A stretch of DNA of 64,000 nucleotides, taken from NCBI GenBank assembly GCA_028023455.1, contig JAQFVV010000112.1:3446001-3510000 (forward strand), in the 5' to 3' direction. Source of the stretch: Epiperipatus broadwayi. Its lineage: Eukaryota > Onychophora > Udeonychophora > Euonychophora > Peripatidae. Below, one piece after another: positions 1-12,300 of the stretch. The notes beneath the pieces were generated by a model. It saw only the letters and a list, made by a program, of their open reading frames with translations. It was not told the DNA's origin and searched no databases. Position 1 is the first letter of the stretch, and each line of letters begins with the position of its first letter. The translations under genes were made by a program, and so were the position numbers.

Positions 1-894
1 TTTTAAAGTACGAGTATATAATTGAACAATAAATTGCTTATATAAAATAATATATATGTGAAACAAACATTTGCATATTAGTATACTGTTTGAAAATTGT
101 GTTGTCCTTGATAATGAAGGGTAAGCCTTCGAAAACGTTCGGATAATTTATAATTTGTTGATATTTATCTATATATCATAGTTTGTTGTTTGAGTTATAT
201 TTTGGAATTAATGTGTGTATTTATTTTAACGTATTTAAATTTTATATAAAATAATGCAAATGCAATTTTTTTTTCAAAAACTTGCTTATTTCCACAATTG
301 AATTATTAATAAATTCATCTAAATATATTTTTTTCTTTATATTTCAGGCAATCAACACAAGGAATAGGTATATACAAAATATTCTTTAGTTGAAGAACAC
401 CATTTCTTAATTGAAATGGGACTTAGGAGTAAATTAATTTATTAACCTATAAAAATGTCCGATTGGAAAATATAATAGCTTAGACTCATAAAAGGAGGTA
501 AATGGTCATCATCACTAATCTGTGTGATTAAGATAATCTAAAAAAGCTACATGACATTTTTTATTTAAAATTATATCATTAAAATTATTAATAACCAAAA
601 TAATCATAGTTATAATTCAATTATGCATTAAGATATAATAGGTTTAGAAATCCAGATTGATAAAGTGGGTATTATGGGTTAGATTAAATGATGATGATTA
701 TATCAGGGGATTTCATAAAATATAAGCAAGGAAATAAGTGAGGATGTGAATGAATAAATAAAACATATACCTGTAACCAAATGGGCAACCAACACATAAT
801 TGATTTAAGCATAAGTGACTTTCATCCCTCCTGTTGCTGGTCATAGTCTGTTACAATATATATCTGTGAAAATATAAGGTGATTGATTCTCTCA

Positions 895-1320
895 GCACTC
901 TGCCTGCACAACCACCTGGATCACTAATTGCAACATGATATTTGCAAATGCGTTTTGTATTTTAATCCAGAATGGAACAACACACTAATATTAAAGTTTA
1001 TTTCAAATTAAGCCAAACTGCTACTAAAATATTTTAAATAATTCAAATTATGTTTGGTAGTGAAGCTATGAGTCATTAAAACATTTTCAGGTATTTCTTA
1101 AGATTTCATGACGGAAGGGAGCACATTGAAGTCTATTCATGATAGTACAAAACACATTGTTACATTGCATGTTGTAAGTTATAATCCTTACATGTTACCA
1201 TCTTAAAATTATTGTGGTGAATAGACAAATTGTGATACTAGACACCATAAGTGTTGATTCAGAAATGATATTGCAAGCAAATTGGAAAGAGAACTAATCA
1301 CCCTTTCAATGAGACATATT
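895..1320 (+). repeat. Dispersed ~420-bp repeat, copy 1
   Basis: This stretch is a diverged direct copy of 19,420-19,813. Shared landmarks occur in the same order: an ATGGAA(C/T)AA block, AGTGAAGC(T/C)AT(G/A)AGTCA, GGGAG(C/A)ACATTGAAG, GTACAAAACACA and a closing GCAAGC/GCAGGC block followed by GATTGGA-type sequence. No open frame spans it. It is probably an old retroelement fragment of unknown class. Confidence 0.65.
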
Positions 1321-1330
1321 ATATATATAT

Positions 1331-1400
1331 GGAAATATTTAATGTGTGTAGTTATCCATATATATGGAAATATTTAATGTGTGTAGTTATCCATTTATAA
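1331..1400. repeat. 35-bp tandem duplication
   Basis: A 35-bp unit beginning GGAAATATTTAATGTGTG is present twice in tandem (1,331-1,365 and 1,366-1,400). It forms the left edge of the palindromic repeat that follows. Confidence 0.85.
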
Positions 1401-2105
1401 TTACTTAATTAGGAAACACTTTATTTAGAACAGTCATTAATGAAAGCCAACTTCCCCAGACCAAGAGTTAATGTCAGATTGATTGCATTCAAAAAAAGGA
1501 TCCTCTTTTGAATACCACTCCAGATCTACTATAAAGAAGAAAGCTCTACAGCTTATATTTATAGATCTAAATTTCTTACTTATTGTAATAAACCCTTTCA
1601 CTGGTAGGTTAGGTATTGCAATATAATATTTGTAATGGATGTTTTAGATGAAAATATTTAATATTTGGTGTTATCCATTTTAATTACTTAATCAAAAAGC
1701 AATTTATCTAGAACAGGAGTTAATGAAAGTCAACTGCTCAAGGTTGAGAGTTAAAGTAAAGCTGTCAGGCTGATTGCATTCAAAAGGAAGATCCTCTTTT
1801 GAATGCCACTGTTTACACATTAAATATTTCTATCTAAAACATTCATTATAAATTTTTACATTACAATCCATAACCTACTAGTGGAGGGATTTATTATAAT
1901 AAGTAAGAAAATTGAAAAGATTGCTATACTTTGATTTCTTAGAGGGTTCTTTTAAATCCAATCTGCCTAACAGTTTTACTTTAACTCTTGGCCTGGGACA
2001 GTTGTTTTTTATTAGCTATTGATCTAGGAAAATTGCTTTCTAATTAAGTAATTATAAATGAATAACTCCCCACATTAAATATTTTTATCTAAAATACCCA
2101 TTAAA
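1355..2105. repeat. Complex palindromic repeat (foldback)
   Basis: Two direct copies of a ~150-bp unit (about 1,366-1,500 and 1,650-1,810) share TAATTACTTAAT, AACAG...TTAATGAAAG, GAGTTAA(A)GT and GATCCTCTTTTGAAT. A third, inverted copy lies at about 1,815-2,105, with TCTAATTAAGTAATTA and ACTTTAACTCTTGGCC as reverse complements. The block around 1,565-1,630, with TTCTTACTTATT and GGTAGGTTA, is also inverted at about 1,850-1,912. The stretch could fold into a long hairpin. No coding sequence was seen. Confidence 0.7.
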
Positions 2106-2579
2106 ATATTATATTAATAATTGTATGTAAAACAGATTATTTGATAATGACCATGCAAAATTACGTATATAAGAGGAAGATAATATTTAAATATATAATG
2201 TTTTTGAAAAAAATAATACCTAGTTTTAATTAGTAGATGTTTTTTTTTAAAAGTTAGTTTATTTACACTTTTCAAATATATTCAACTGTTATATTTTAAT
2301 ACAGGTTAAAATGTAACAATGTTTCAACTGATTTTACTCTCATCTCTTCTTCAAGTGTTGCAAGCATGACTAGTGATAATACTATTATATTTTTCCTAAT
2401 TAATTTCATTTGGAAAATATACATAAAATTCACACATACATATAGTTATCAAATTCTATCATAATAGTTTACATTTCTTTTTCTTATTTTTAAGAAAATA
2501 TCAGTTTATAAGTTCCTTTTTCTTTTAAAAAAAAGTATTATCAACTTTTTTTTTCATTTAAAAATATAAAGTCAATGAA

Positions 2580-3770
2580 TTAAATCTTTATTCCTAGAAT
2601 TTTAATCCAAGCAAATTTATTTATGTTTGTTTCACTTTTAAAATGTCTTTTTTTTAATAAACAAAAAATAAAATTCTTTTATATATCTCTAACTTTTAAA
2701 AATGTCACTTCAGACCGAAGAAATCATTTCAAGTTTCATTATTATATGTAACATGATCACAGGTCGCATTTAACTAATCATAATTTCTCTAAATTAAATA
2801 TAGAAACTTTAAAATGTCTTTCAAATAAATTATTTAAAACAACTCACTTTTGTACGCACATTTATCAGTGTTTTTCTGCATGTAGATGCAGCAGCATAGG
2901 CATAACTACTTCTTCATTAAGTTGGGGTTCTTGTGGTAAGCTTGGCTTTTGGTCCATCAGGAAAGTATAGTCTAGGATTGTCATAATCAGGAAGCTATAA
3001 TTCTGATAAGTTGGTCTTGATTTGGGATGACACATACTTCAGGTCAGCCAGCTGTCTTGTCCACTTTTAAGGCTTTAGAGACAGGGTAAGTGGGTCTTCC
3101 CTCTACATCTAAACTCCTCCAGTAAATCAACAGATTGCTGCTGGATCTCCTGCCTTAACTTCAGCTACATCTCATGGGAGCTCTGTATATATCTGCCAGT
3201 CATCTCTCTGGCTAGCTAATGCCAACTGCTGTAAACTACAGCAAACTAATCTCCACACTGCTTTTCAAAAATATTAAAACCAACTAAAATAATCTTTATA
3301 TTATAGACTTGATTGCTGAAGTAATAAAAACATATTTTAAAAAACAGTTTATCTGATCTTTATTAAAACAATTTTAATTTTTTCAAATCACTTTAAATCA
3401 CAAGTTACTTTTGAAAGCAACTTTGAAGTTTTACCAAAGGTGTGATATATATGTTTTTACTTAGAAAGAAAATTGTATACAAGCATTAATTTCAAGAAAA
3501 AATAAACCATACTTGTTTTTAAATTCAAAATCAGAGTACAATATTACTTGTTTAGACTTTTTTTAACTATTTATTTTATAATGAAATTTTATTTTAGATC
3601 CAGAGTTATTTAATTCTTTTACTACAATTATTTTATTTCAGGAAAGTAGAAAATGTCTACAAAATTTTTGTCTATGTTTATTTCTACTTTTCCTTTCCTT
3701 TATATACATATGTCCACACATAACGATGTTTTGATGTGCTGTGTAACTCAACTAGTTACGATAAGTTTAA
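2580..3770. repeat. ~1.2-kb duplicated unit, copy A
   Basis: This is collinear with 6,370-7,570. Shared landmarks in order are TTATTTAAAACAACT, TACTTCTTCAT(T/C)AA, CAGGAAAGTATAGTC, CAGCTGTCTTGT, CTGCTTTTCAAAAATAT, TTTTTAAATTCAAAATCAGA, CAGAGTTATTTAA and TTTATTTCTACTTTTCCTTT. On the minus strand a frame at about 2,985-2,920 reads YDNPRLYFPDGPKAKL before a stop; the same frame in copy B reads DDNPGLYFPDKPKTKL. That could be a decayed exon or transposon coding end. I do not recognise the protein. Confidence 0.75.
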
Positions 3771-6369
3771 AATCTATTTAGCAGGCATCAATATGTGGTT
3801 ATATCTTATAGCTTAGTATATTTTCATAAATTTCTTATGTAACTTCAGATAATGAAAATAGTTTGCTATATCTATGTATTAGATGCACATAATAATGTTT
3901 AGGGATTGGAGAAATTTAAAATCTAATTTAAGCAGCTGATTCAAAGATATTTTTCTTTCCACTCATTCTTCAATCTCTTTGGCCAATAGAATTTTCTATT
4001 CTGTTATTCTGAAACTGACTTCTATTTTTCTAATACATCTCAATACAGCTGTTTATTTTCTGCAATTTTTAAGAATCTCTAAAACAATGACTAAAAACAT
4101 TTGTCATGGCTTATACAGATGTGCACCTATTTATCAATCTTTTGCTTTATTAAAAATATTTTGAAACTTGTTTTTATTATGTTTTTTTAATATTCTTACA
4201 TGTTTTGGATTTTCTGTAAACCTTTTATCGTGTTAATAAGATTGACTCAACAATAAAAAAATATTGTTTTTCTTTTCTACACATATAATTCTAATTGTAA
4301 AATATAATGCAAAAAGCACAAATTTTGATTTGAAATATATAAAAATATATATCTAATTAAAGAAAATATTTAAGAAAAGTTCACCAGTATCTCAACTCAT
4401 ATATGCATCATTCATTTAGAAATGAGACCAATATATATAATACAAATAAAATGTTCATTAATTAAAAACTATTGTAATAACAATAATAATAATAAATACA
4501 ATGGTAATTAATCTGCAAAAGTACTTTTGGTTAATTCTTTGACACTCCTCAATTGTCGTTAAATTAAAAAAAGTCAACAATAATAACTGCGAACTGTTTT
4601 ATATATCCATAAAAAAGATACAGGCCACACTATTAGTTTTGATGAAACTAAAATTGTTTTCTTTGAAAGAAATTAAATTCTGAAGCAATCAATTTAAAAG
4701 TTCTTTTAATATTAAGAATGTGTGAGTTGTACATGGAATTGTGGGTAATATTTAGTATAAATTTGTTGTTACCATGTAATCCTTTACACTTAAGAAGTCT
4801 GCTTGTAGTAGTGAAACCACTGGTTGTGTTTTAAAGCTTATTTTCTTTGGCTAGTCTGGTTGAGTTGTGAAGTTGGGGTAATTTTGATTATTTTATTGAC
4901 TAGTTTAGCTTTAAGCTTTTAATGTTTATATTATAATGATCATCATCACCAAGTAAGCAAGATATTTCACATAATGTTAAAGTAATGTTCAACATATCAA
5001 CGAAAGCATGATATCAAAGAGATCACTCTGAGAGATTAGCCCAGTTAACTCATTAGAGCAACTACGATTAACTATAAATTCACTAGCATTATCTTTAAGT
5101 AAAAGTAATACTCAAAAGTAAATAACCATTTATCATGAGTGATTAATACTAAAATAAATCAGCAGTCAATCTTGTGACTGGATTTGAAATGAGTCTCCCA
5201 TAGATTAGGCCAACTATTTAGCCTTTTCCAGCTTGGGGCACTTATTTAACCATAACTTGGATACACCAACTAAATGCAAATTTATAAGAATATACAACCA
5301 TAAAAATCTAAATAATAATTCTGGGATATTAAACATTTTGATCATCATCAATGCTCTGGCCACTTAGTACCATTAATGTACTGGCCAACTATAAACTTAA
5401 CTTCTAATAGACTAAACTAAATAAAATATAGTGAATGGGCTTTAAAGAATATAATCTTAGTGCCAACCAGGATATATCAATCATACTGAATGCCTTTTAA
5501 GCATCAATATACATCCCCATTCATATAATCAGATTGTTATGCACAAATCTAGCTCAGAGAACATAAGCTCTATTGCTATATTGTGATGAAGAGATGACAT
5601 GTATTATACAATATTCTAAACTTGAGAATTAATCACTGGGATAATTTTAACAATTGTATACAAATCTATTAATAACAATAACAAAAAAATGAAGTTAAAG
5701 GCCTTAGAATCTGGCTATGCACATATAAATTAATTATTCTGATTTTGATTAATGCACAATAAAAAAAACTATTACATTGTGATTTACATGATTAATATAC
5801 AAAATTCAAATTAGTATTAGATCTACATATATGTTCCACTACGTTTACTTAAAACCCATTCAGCACACAGGTATGTGGCTTGATATAAAATGTACATATA
5901 TGAATTGACATTTAATTTTAAAAATGTTTAAATTTACATATAAGTATTAAGCAAGCATTGATATATATATATGTGTGTAATTTCTAAACATATTTGACTT
6001 GTCATAAAATAAAAATACATGATTAAATAACATATCTAATAGATGTCTATAACATAGATTTCATTTTTGTCAAAATAAAATTATTCATTTTATAATACAT
6101 AATTAATTCTTGATTGAAGATATATGTTGTGTGCATAGTATGTGCACATTGATGTTTATATGATATACTCTAATTTGTTACAATAATAAAAGCTATTCAA
6201 AATATACTTTCCATAATTAATTCAATATTGAAAGTATAAAAAAATGTGAATCTGTTATTTAATTCTTTGATGATCCATAATAAAATTTTTCCTTTTTAAA
6301 TAAACACCTTTAATAATATTTCTTCAACAAATGATTATTTTAAAATCATATTGTTCTATATATGTCTCA
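3771..6369. other. AT-rich spacer between duplicated units
   Basis: No gene or complete element was recognised. A 61-codon frame near 3,979 looks like chance. There is a short AAT-rich run near 4,480-4,500. The sequence near 5,850 (AAACCCATTCAGCAC...GTATGTGGCTTGATAT) weakly resembles the flank of copy A near 3,770-3,810, so an older duplication boundary may lie there. Confidence 0.4.
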
Positions 6370-7560
6370 TGATCTCAGGTTGTTTCTTCAAAAGATTTTA
6401 AATTATCTTTTAAATGTTAAATCCAAGCAGAGTTATTTATTTGAATTACTTATTTATAAAAAATATAGAATTTAAACAATTTAAAATAATACTGTTCTAT
6501 ATTATATATCTCACTTTTTAGAATGTTATTCTTAAAAAATGAATTATTTAAAACAACTTACATTATAACTTTAAAACAACTCACATTATACATGTGATGT
6601 GATATGTTTGTCTGTGGTTTATTGTATGTATAGATAAACAGTGGCATACATATAATTACTTCTTCATCAATTGATGGTTCTCTTGACAAGCTTGGTTTTT
6701 GGTTTATCAGGAAAGTATAGTCCAGGATTATCATCATCACACAAAGAATCAGGCTTGTTGTCATTCCGGGAGCTCTCTTTTGTCCAGAATTGTTCCAGGC
6801 AAGCAGCTGTCTTGTGCATATTTGTATTGGCTACTTGATTCATTAGAAATTGATCTGGACTTCAGATGAATCAAAACTTTATAGTAAACTTTAGGGCAGC
6901 TTCTGGACTTGTCCTCCCTTGGATCTCCATGGAATCTCTTTTTGTATAACTCTCCAACTCTGCATCTATATATTAACCAACTGCTTTTCAAAAATATAAC
7001 CAGACTGAAAAGCAGACTTTACAGTTGGCCAATTTGGCCACTGCTTCTCAAAAATATTATCAGCCAAACTGAACTGATATTTTTATCAGCCCTTTTTATA
7101 AGAGTCATCTGAAGTGATAAAAACACCTTAATTAAAAACAGTTTTTTCAGTCTAATCATTATTTTGGTCAAAAACAATTTTAATCAAAAGCTACTTTTAG
7201 ATTTCTACTAAAGTGTTATCTATATGTTTTTATTTAGATAGAGAATTATACACAAGCAGTAATTAAAAGATTTTAAAAATAGATAATTTTTTACAATTAT
7301 CAAAAAAAAGCTTGTTTTTAAATTCAAAATCAGAATACAATATTAATTTATTTAGACCTTTTCAAATGTTTTAATTTATAATAAAATTCTGCTTTAAATA
7401 CAGAGTTATTTAACCCTTTATAGTTATTATTATTCCCAGTGAATGTAGAAAAATATCTTCAAAAATTTATGTCTGTATTTATTTCTACTTTTCCTTTATT
7501 TTATATATATGCATACAGACAACTATGTTGCTGTGTGCCATGTAACCCAACTGATTACAA
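6370..7560. repeat. ~1.2-kb duplicated unit, copy B
   Basis: This is the partner of 2,580-3,770. Its right end meets the first terminal repeat of the Penelope-like element, so that element appears to have inserted at or near the edge of this copy. Two minus-strand frames (6,761-6,991 and 6,558-6,764) stay open for 76 and 68 codons. A third minus-strand frame stays open from about 6,855 to 6,665 and ends NPGLYFPDKPKTKLVKRTIN then stop. Its tail is conserved in copy A. Function is unknown. Confidence 0.75.
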
Positions 7561-7632
7561 TAAATTATAGTAAATAATAAAATATAATATAGAACAGCTA
7601 TATAAATCTATTAATAATTATACATAAAAAGC
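7561..7632 (+). repeat. Left terminal direct repeat of the Penelope-like element
   Basis: The ~72-bp AT-rich sequence TAAATTATAGTAAATAATA... ending TTATACATAAAAAG recurs at 9,574-9,652 in the same orientation, flanking the RT/GIY-YIG remnant. Penelope-like elements typically carry such pseudo-LTRs. Confidence 0.7.
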
Positions 7633-7739
7633 TTTTTGGGGGACAATTATATATACATATAAGTTCCAAATAATTTTCTATTCCGAGTACATTTGATGAT
7701 ATAATGAATTTGCAGGATGGTGATAATATGATTAAAAGT

Positions 7740-9480
7740 ATTTCTAAATATAAATTAAAAAATAATAAATATGATTGATTGTGGAATTACGCTATTTCAG
7801 AATTTAAACATCTTAATATTGAAAAAAAAAAGTATGTTTAAATGAAGATAAAGTTTAAGAATATGTTTTATTTAATATATATATATATAATGATAAAATT
7901 GAAACACAAATGAATAAATTAGAATTTTGTATCATTAATAATTATAATATGAAGGGTCAACATATAAAATTTATAAATGGTATTTTAAAAAGACTAAAAG
8001 TCATTTTATGAATGGTGGTACATATTGCAATATATATTCAGCTACATCTATATACCCAATAATATTTTCTAATATTAAACATCACAAAGAGGTGAATCCT
8101 CTTAGATTAATGATAGATTTTGGAGGATTATTTGTGTATAAAATAGTAAATATATTGGTAAATTACTGCAAGATATGTTGAATTATCGAAGATATACAGT
8201 TGCATCATCTTATGAATTTATTTATAAAATTAATGATGATTTAATGGTTTCATTAGATGTAACAGAGTTATATGGATCAATGCATCATCTGAAATATATA
8301 TATATAATAGAATGCATTTCATAAAATTTCAATAATATATAATAAAATTTATTGTTGAATCATTTAAATTTATAAGTGATAATATTGTTGCAACATAGAC
8401 TGATACATTTTATAAAATGGGTAAAGGATAGTCTAAGGACTATCCACGGTGGAATAAATTTGTAATTTTACATTGAGAAAATATGAAGAAGATATATCAC
8501 ATTTTAATGATTTTGATTGTATTAAAATTTATGCTAGATATGTTGATGATGTGTTTGTTTGTAGTCCTGCTGATCTTATTGAAGCACTATTATATAAGGT
8601 GAATAATTTAAATAATTTAAAATGGGATATTGATAAAAAACAAAATAGAAAAATAAATTTTTTGGACTTATAATTATATAGGATCACAACTACATTAAAT
8701 TATAAATTAATTATTAAACCTATTCAAGAAAGAGAATATATTCATTTTAAATCACATGTGCCAATGATGCATAAAATGGTAAGTTTGAAATGTTTTAAAT
8801 TAAAATATTAAACCTTTTACTCATGAACTTATGAAAGCAGGATATGATAGAAAGCAAATTTTATGTACATTTAAATTGGTTTAATAATAAAAAGAATAAT
8901 CATAATACAACCTTAGATAATAAAAAATGGATATCTATTCCATTTGTAAATAATGTTCAATCTAAATGAATTAAAAATATATTTAAAGATAAATACAATA
9001 TTTCATTTTGTCTTCCTCCAAATGTAGATAGACTAATTAATAATTCTAAGAGTGTTATACCTAAATTCATAGAAGGAATATAATTTATCAAATTATATGT
9101 AGTTGTAAAAAATCATACATGCGGAATCAAGATGTGCCCTGGAAAAAAGAATAAAAGAACATCAATTATTATATAATCATGTAAAAAATAACTATAAATA
9201 ATCAATTAAATACTGTCTCAGTATTCTTCAACCATGAAAAATCTTGTAATTTTAAATTTACTTTTAATGTAAATGATACAAATATATTAATGGAAGAAAA
9301 AATCATAAAAAAAGAAAAATTAAGTAAGCAATATTGATAAATAGATTCAAAAATAACATAACAAATAGACAAGCAGCAAATACTGAAATACACAGCTCAT
9401 GAAAAATCATGTGATATTAAACTTCCGTCTTGCTTTATAGTTAATAAGGATTACTATGTAATCGAAGATGCTAATGATTG
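7740..9480 (+). pseudogene. Penelope-like reverse transcriptase / GIY-YIG endonuclease, decayed
   Basis: Broken frames together give the Penelope-like architecture. In order they show NPLRLMIDFGG (8,095), VSLDVTELYGSMHH (about 8,247, an RT motif A-like S.DV..LY), RYVDDVFV (8,539; the catalytic RT motif C with both aspartates), INFLDL (8,653; the strand that follows the catalytic site in this family), and then IYQIICSCKKSYM (9,083) and RCALEKRIKEHQ (9,130). The last two are the first strand and the catalytic Arg/Glu helix of a GIY-YIG nuclease, one frame apart. Known family members use the nuclease to nick target DNA and the RT to prime from it. Only the middle 66 codons (8,473-8,673) are uninterrupted, so this copy is dead. 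The YVDD-FLD spacing and the GIY-YIG end together exclude ordinary LINE families. Confidence 0.85.
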
Positions 9481-9573
9481 ATTAATAAATATTATTTATT
9501 ATTTTTACTATTAAAATTGTTTGGAACTTATATATAGTATATTTTTTATAATGAGCATTTATATATATATATA

Positions 9574-9652
9574 TAAATTATAGTAAATAATACAAATATA
9601 ATATACAATAGCTATATAAATGTATATATTAATAATAATTATACATAAAAAG
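9574..9652 (+). repeat. Right terminal direct repeat of the Penelope-like element
   Basis: This is a direct copy of 7,561-7,632, slightly expanded by an AT insertion. An inverted version lies at 14,182-14,272. Confidence 0.7.
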
Positions 9653-9878
9653 TATTTTTTGTGATATGGTTTTGTGCCCTTTTTAAATGTTAAGCATCTA
9701 TTTCAACAGTTAACCAATAATTGCATATAAAACTATTGTTGTGTAATGGAAGTAAAATAAAAACAATGACAGAATAAAACATGAATAAAATAGAATAAAA
9801 TTCTGATACCGAGATGTGATAAAATTTCAAAGAATTAACTGTCCAACTTAATATGCAGTATAAGGTAAAACATACCCT

Positions 9879-10206
9879 ATACAAACAATGAGGATTGCCA
9901 ATTTCTCAACAAGCTTTGTGATAAATGCTTAGCCAGAGAAAGCATTTAAAATATCTCTGTCAGGAAGCCTCCCTCCCCCCCAACTCCTGATCATGGTTTA
10001 ATGCTTTGAAACTCCTCAGAGAGGTGCCAGGGTAGGTTCAGACACTAGATCTAAAAATACCAACCCAAAGCCAGCATTTATCTAAAAGTTATCTATTGAG
10101 TTGAAAATCTGAAATTTTCAGACACCTATATGTCTTCAAACCCAGCTATCCAACTCAAATAGCTATATGGGGTTGTTGAGGAATTGGTAATCCTCATTGT
10201 TTATAA
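9879..10206. mobile_element. Foldback element with ~34-bp inverted ends
   Basis: The left end, ACAAACAATGAGGATTGCC then AATTTCTCAACAA, is mirrored at 10,173-10,206. The interior (CAGACACTAGATCTAAA, GCATTTATCT, CTGAAATTTTCAGACA, TATGTCTTCAAACCCAGC) is shared with 14,276-14,548 and 55,400-55,560. It belongs to the same family as the hammerhead-bearing foldbacks. In this copy the ribozyme region has decayed: CTGAGGA replaces CTGATGA on the minus strand near 10,010. Confidence 0.7.
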
Positions 10207-11130
10207 CTTACAAGCTTAAGAGAATAGGGTCGTGTGATCTATGATTCTTATTTTGACTATTTATACCCTTTACAACTTTATATATACCATTTTATATAAT
10301 TTTCCACCAAGTTCAATTTAAAATGAAGGGAACATTATATAAAATAGTATATCATATATAAGTGATTTAACCCACTAAAGAAGAAGCTGTCAGTAGTAAC
10401 AAAACAATTAAATTAAATTAATCTAGACCTAGTACTTTCAAGGTTTTCCCTCATATTCATAACTAAAATAGGTTATAAACTATTACTGTAATGTTACTAA
10501 ACAATAATGTATGCAAATGCATATGCAAATTAATTTGTCCATTTTCTTGAAATAGCTAAACATGTGTCACATCTATTGATGGTATTGTTATCATTGATAA
10601 TAAAATATGCCTCCTTGATCTATAAAGTTATATAGGCTACGTCTCACCTTATACTGCAAAAACATGTTTTATTTTGTTATTGTCTTTTATTTCCATCATA
10701 GCACACTAGATAGCATTCTAAATTGAAACAGTAAGATATGCTTTGCAGGTCTTCGTTTCACCTTTTCTCACCTCTTTCCTACCCTCATACCTTAGTTTAA
10801 ACCCCAGGGTATGGTAGTGTGTCTGCAATGCGCTTATATGCCAAAAATTCCGCCCAATTTTAAACCATGAGTACAATGCTCGGGCTATATATAATTGTAT
10901 AACTCATGCCGAATATAAATAAAATGTTATAAATTAAATGTATTACACATAAAAGAGATTTATTTAACAGGTAGGTTATATAGATCGTAACTGCGCACAC
11001 ACTGTGATATTTATTTTAAAACTTATGTTAAAATAATAAATTGTTATTTAAAATTATTTTGTTTGAATCTGTTTACAAAATATATTACAGTCGTAATATT
11101 TGTTTTTGATTTAAAATAAAATTTATATTC
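10207..11130. other. AT-rich stretch, nothing recognised
   Basis: No long frame, RNA or element end was seen. A slightly more GC-rich patch around 10,740-10,880 is unassigned. Confidence 0.4.
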
Positions 11131-11151
11131 GTTTCGTAAATAGATTCAAAT

Positions 11152-11237
11152 ATTGAAAATTAAAAGTAAAATAATTTTCTTTTAGATTTAAAAATTGAAA
11201 ATTAAAAGTAAAATAATTTTCTTTTAGATTTAAAAAT
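11152..11237 (+). repeat. 42-bp tandem duplication
   Basis: The unit starting ATTGAAAATTAAAAGTAAAA and ending in TTTAGATTTAAAA is present twice without change, which suggests recent slippage or duplication. Confidence 0.9.
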
Positions 11238-11388
11238 CACGCCATATATTTTCTGCTTAAAATAAATGAGGGCTGGTAAGAACAATAGCTTTAATTATTT
11301 AATGTTCTAGAGCTTATCTAGAATTACAGCAGATGTCCATTTAAGGTTGTTTCTTTCAATTAGCAAAAGTTTGTTTTAATTAAATCAA

Positions 11389-11850
11389 AGTTGTAATCCG
11401 AATGTCGACAGGGAAATTAACAATAGAAATTAATTAAAATTTTGTTGAATTCCTTCAGACATTCGGATGGATTTGATTACAGCTTGTAAGTGGGCAAATT
11501 TTGGAATATTTTTGTAATGCTCCAGGGCAGTTTTATTGTGTAATTTCACTATATATAGGAGGGTTTTCTTTTGTTCTTCATTCTAGCATTATTCTGGCAT
11601 TATTATTCTAAGATTTTTCTAGCATTATTCTAGCAATTATTCTAGCATTATTCTAAGATATTCTAGCAATATTCTAAGAGATTCTAAGATATTCTAAGAT
11701 TTCTAAGCACATTGCTGAGCTTTCTAAAAGAATTGTTGCAGAACTCTCTGAGACTTTCGGATTCTAATCACTACATGCCTGCAAACTTAAGTATTAGAAG
11801 CCGAGTTTTCATCTTCAAATAAATTTACCGTGTTCTACAATATCACTTGA
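11389..11850 (+). mobile_element. LTR-like segment with TATA box and poly(A) signal
   Basis: The segment starts TGTAATCCGAATGTC and pairs with GACATTCGGATGG...GATTACA at 11,457-11,481 as a stem-loop. It continues with a TATA-like CTATATATAGGAGGG at about 11,550 and an AATAAA at about 11,818, followed by TTTACCGTGTTCTACA. This order resembles the U3-R-U5 of an LTR, but no partner LTR, primer-binding site or duplication was found. It could instead be a promoter-bearing repeat of another kind. Confidence 0.3.
11578..11706 (+). repeat. Degenerate ATTCTAGCA minisatellite
   Basis: About a dozen irregular repeats of ATTCTAGCATT and ATTCTAAGAT lie just downstream of the TATA-like box. They cannot be heat-shock elements, because only the TTC half-sites are present and there are no alternating GAA blocks. 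Confidence 0.75.
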
Positions 11851-12300
11851 AATATCTATGAATCACCCAGCCTTTAAAATTTTTATCTTTGAAATGACAG
11901 AGTTGAGCCGGCAAGAAGGCTATTTTCCCCTCAGAAATGACCGGCCGCTGCTCCATACCATCTAATGCTGTCACATAGAAAACCCTGAAACTGCTGCTGC
12001 TGCCAAAATATGAACAATAACCAGAGTTTGCTGCTGAGTTGTATGAACCCTGATGACAATCAATCTACCTGAAACTACCTGACAATGCTTCTAAAGAGGT
12101 AACCCCAAAATTAACCCAAAAGCTCTTGTGATTCTCGCCTATAATTAATACGCTATAGCTATTTAAATTGTTTTCCATTTTACTTTATTTTACTATTGTT
12201 TTTCCTTTAAAATGTTCTAATGTAATCAGTAATTTTGCTCTCTATCCTTGGGTTAATATTTTATATTTATTAATCTTTTTCTTTATTTTATTATGATAGT

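Larger units (their letters stand above)
7561..9652 (+). mobile_element. Penelope-like retroelement, complete outline, inactive
   Basis: The outline is a direct repeat, an RT, a GIY-YIG domain and a second direct repeat, about 2.1 kb in all. The size is near that expected for one Penelope-like unit with a short leader. Coding is destroyed by frameshifts and stops, but both terminal repeats are still recognisable. I could not define a target-site duplication. Confidence 0.75.

Noticed and set aside
320-350. Splice-acceptor-like TTTCTTTATATTTCAG
   Set aside because: There is no open exon downstream, and such pyrimidine-AG strings are common in this composition.
9883-10206. Functional hammerhead in this foldback
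   Set aside because: The core is CTGAGGA and the GAAA block is missing on the minus strand; only family relatedness is supported.
12049-12090. CTGATGA...GAAAC as a further hammerhead
   Set aside because: The bases after GAAAC give no cleavage triplet in place, and the flanks cannot form stem I.
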